Below are positions 62,880-64,000 of a stretch of DNA of 64,000 nt, piece by piece (the stretch's first letter is position 1; each line of letters opens with the position of its first letter). The DNA comes from Microbacterium lemovicicum (GTDB lineage Bacteria; Actinomycetota; Actinomycetes; Actinomycetales; Microbacteriaceae). A program made the translations under genes and the position numbers. The stretch covers positions 2,294,001-2,358,000 of the forward strand of contig NZ_CP031423.1 in assembly GCF_003991875.1 (NCBI RefSeq). Direction: 5' to 3'. The notes under the pieces were generated by a model, which was given only the letters and a program-made list of their open reading frames with translations, searched no databases and was not told where the DNA came from.

Positions 62880-63128
62880 TCACTGCGCCGCGGCGGCCCG
62901 GGAGAGACGGGCGCTCTCGCGCGCGTCGCGGATGCGCCGCAGCCGCTTGACCAGCATCGGGTCGTAGGCGAGGGCCTCGGTGGTCTCGAGCAGACGCCCC
63001 AGCAGCTGGTAGTACCGCGCCGGCGACAGGCCGAACTCGGCCCGGATCGCCTCCTCCTTGGCCCCGGCGTGGCGGCTCCACGCGGCTTCGAAGTCGAGCA
63101 GGGCGCGGTCGCGGTCGGTCAGGGGCAC
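62880..63128 (-). CDS. DUF3263 protein
   Basis: An 82-residue helical protein starting MPLTDRDRALLDFEAAWSRH, with IRAEFGLSPARYYQLLGRLL, which looks like a helix-turn-helix. This is the conserved actinobacterial DUF3263 family, regularly encoded beside LytR_C-type proteins; here the pair is 44 nt apart on the same strand. DNA binding is inferred from the fold pattern. Confidence 0.9.
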   Translation of the reverse strand: MPLTDRDRALLDFEAAWSRHAGAKEEAIRAEFGLSPARYYQLLGRLLETTEALAYDPMLVKRLRRIRDARESARLSRAAAAQ

Positions 63129-63137
63129 GTTTTCACG

Positions 63138-64000
63138 CTAGACCGCGGATGCCGCCGCCTCCGGTTGCCACTCCACGGAACCGCCCAATGGATCGACGCG
63201 GGCTAGCGGTCGTCCGTCGAGAGCGAGCGCGAAACCGGAAGCGACGCGATCGGTCCACGTGTCGTGGAGGCCGACGGGGTCGACGGTGATCCACCGGGCG
63301 TCGAGGGAGCGGATGCCGGCGAGGAGCCGCTCTCGGCCGGCGCGGGGGATGTGCGGCAGCACTCCCGGCGTGGTGACCACGAGCGTCGCATCGGCGGGCG
63401 CCTGTGCCGCGACCTCCTTCAGAAGGACGTCGTCGGTGGCGTCGCCCGCCACGAGCAGCGGCGGGTCGGCGGCCACCACATCGAGCGCGGCCTCGATGCG
63501 CTCCACGCGCCCCTCCTCCCCCGGCCACACGAGCGCCGCCAGGAACCGCCGGTCGTCGGCATCGCCGGCGTCGAGCGGGCTGAGGTCGATGCCCGCGCGC
63601 CAGACCACCTCCGGCATCCGCAGCTCCGGACGGCCCCGCAGCGCGGCGTGCAGCACGACCTCGGATGCCCCGCCCGCCGGGTCCAGCGCCGCCTCGTCGC
63701 CCGAGTATCGATAGGAGTAGCGGTCGGGGTAGAGGCACAGCCCCGCGCTGGCACCGACCTCGAGGAGGGCGATCGGTCCCGGCACGAGCGACAGCGCGGG
63801 AAGCAGCGCCGCACACCGCAGCGGCTCGTTGGTCTGGATGCTGCGCCGGCCGCACTCCGCGACGACGAGGTCCGCGTTCGCCTGCACCCAGCCGGCCCAG
63901 CCGTCGTAGCCGCGCTCGTCCGCGCCGTGCATCCGCGTCACGGCGAAGACGAGCGGGGGCTGGCGGTGATCCGCCGGGATCCGCGCCAGCACCGCCTGCA
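63138..64000 (-). CDS. DUF2332 protein (N-terminus outside window)
   Basis: At least 287 codons are in the window; the frame is open to the edge (QAVLARIPADHRQPP) and the family start lies beyond it. Landmarks of DUF2332 are EPLRCAALLPALSLVPGPIA, LLEVGASAGLCLYPDRYSYR and ATLVVTTPGVLPHIP. The LLEVGASAGL stretch looks like the glycine motif of a Rossmann-type methyltransferase, but no activity is established as far as I know. It ends 9 nt before the DUF3263 gene start. Confidence 0.88.
   Translation of the reverse strand, partial: QAVLARIPADHRQPPLVFAVTRMHGADERGYDGWAGWVQANADLVVAECGRRSIQTNEPLRCAALLPALSLVPGPIALLEVGASAGLCLYPDRYSYRYSGDEAALDPAGGASEVVLHAALRGRPELRMPEVVWRAGIDLSPLDAGDADDRRFLAALVWPGEEGRVERIEAALDVVAADPPLLVAGDATDDVLLKEVAAQAPADATLVVTTPGVLPHIPRAGRERLLAGIRSLDARWITVDPVGLHDTWTDRVASGFALALDGRPLARVDPLGGSVEWQPEAAASAV

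Overview
The window is high-GC DNA with actinobacterial features. These include an imuA-imuB-dnaE2 SOS mutasome operon, DtxR/IdeR-type and OmpR-type regulators, DUF3027, DUF3263, DUF2332, DUF2510 and DUF7882 proteins, an XPB-type helicase, two CIRCE elements before groEL, and many genes whose -10 box lies 5-8 nt before the start codon (leaderless). The overall gene set fits Microbacteriaceae, most likely Microbacterium; that is inference from gene content, not a database match.

Layout. (1) 1-6120: a minus-strand sugar-catabolic operon (TIM-barrel isomerase, lipoprotein binding protein, two-domain ATPase, permease, agarase-like glycosidase, Gfo/Idh/MocA oxidoreductase cut by the window edge). 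Two perfect TGACCGGTCA-centred palindromes and a TTGACA box precede it. (2) 6371-32660: a genomic island of about 26.3 kb inserted in the 3' end of a tRNA-Arg(CCT) gene. An 18-bp direct repeat bounds it, a tyrosine integrase sits beside the tRNA, an excisionase-like gene sits near the other end, and GCGGGCAAA arm-type repeats occur at both ends. No conjugation genes remain except a relaxase-helicase stripped of its relaxase domain. The cargo looks like a defence island: a Septu-like ATPase-HNH pair, a PD-(D/E)xK-like protein beside a DUF2510 protein, an SMC-like ATPase operon with a C-terminal PD-(D/E)xK effector (ABC-3C/Lamassu-like but with its own architecture), HEPN-type genes, a Nudix plus PLD-helicase-DUF3427 pair, a MazG plus GIY-YIG-DUF2075 pair facing it, and several unknowns. 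(3) 32641-37933: tRNA-Arg, a DUF7882 protein, an AraC-type regulator, a 900-residue Gly-rich/coiled-coil protein with a long hydrophobic segment, and a SOUL haem-binding protein. (4) 38043-44542: the LexA-box-controlled imuA-imuB-dnaE2 operon, unusually rich in low-complexity repeats, with an apparent frame break in the imuB leader. (5) 44600-64000: mostly housekeeping genes (msrB-msrA, HNH, M23 peptidase with a structured leader, DtxR-type regulator, serC, DUF3027, two cold-shock proteins, XPB helicase pair, saccharopine dehydrogenase-like, two-component system, WXG100, groEL, LytR_C, DUF3263, DUF2332).

How the parts relate. The left operon would import and process one sugar under local repressor control. 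In the island, separate operons pair a nucleic-acid sensor/motor with a nuclease, the usual logic of anti-phage systems, and the island ends carry the parts needed for excision. The best candidate for a little-described system is the operon at 11501-16406. It has a 57-residue Arg-rich ORF, a 224-residue helical protein, a 707-residue zinc-hook SMC-like ATPase and a 636-residue helical-repeat protein ending in a nuclease domain. The second candidate is the convergent pair of translationally coupled nucleotide-pyrophosphatase/nuclease-helicase operons at 25484-30908.
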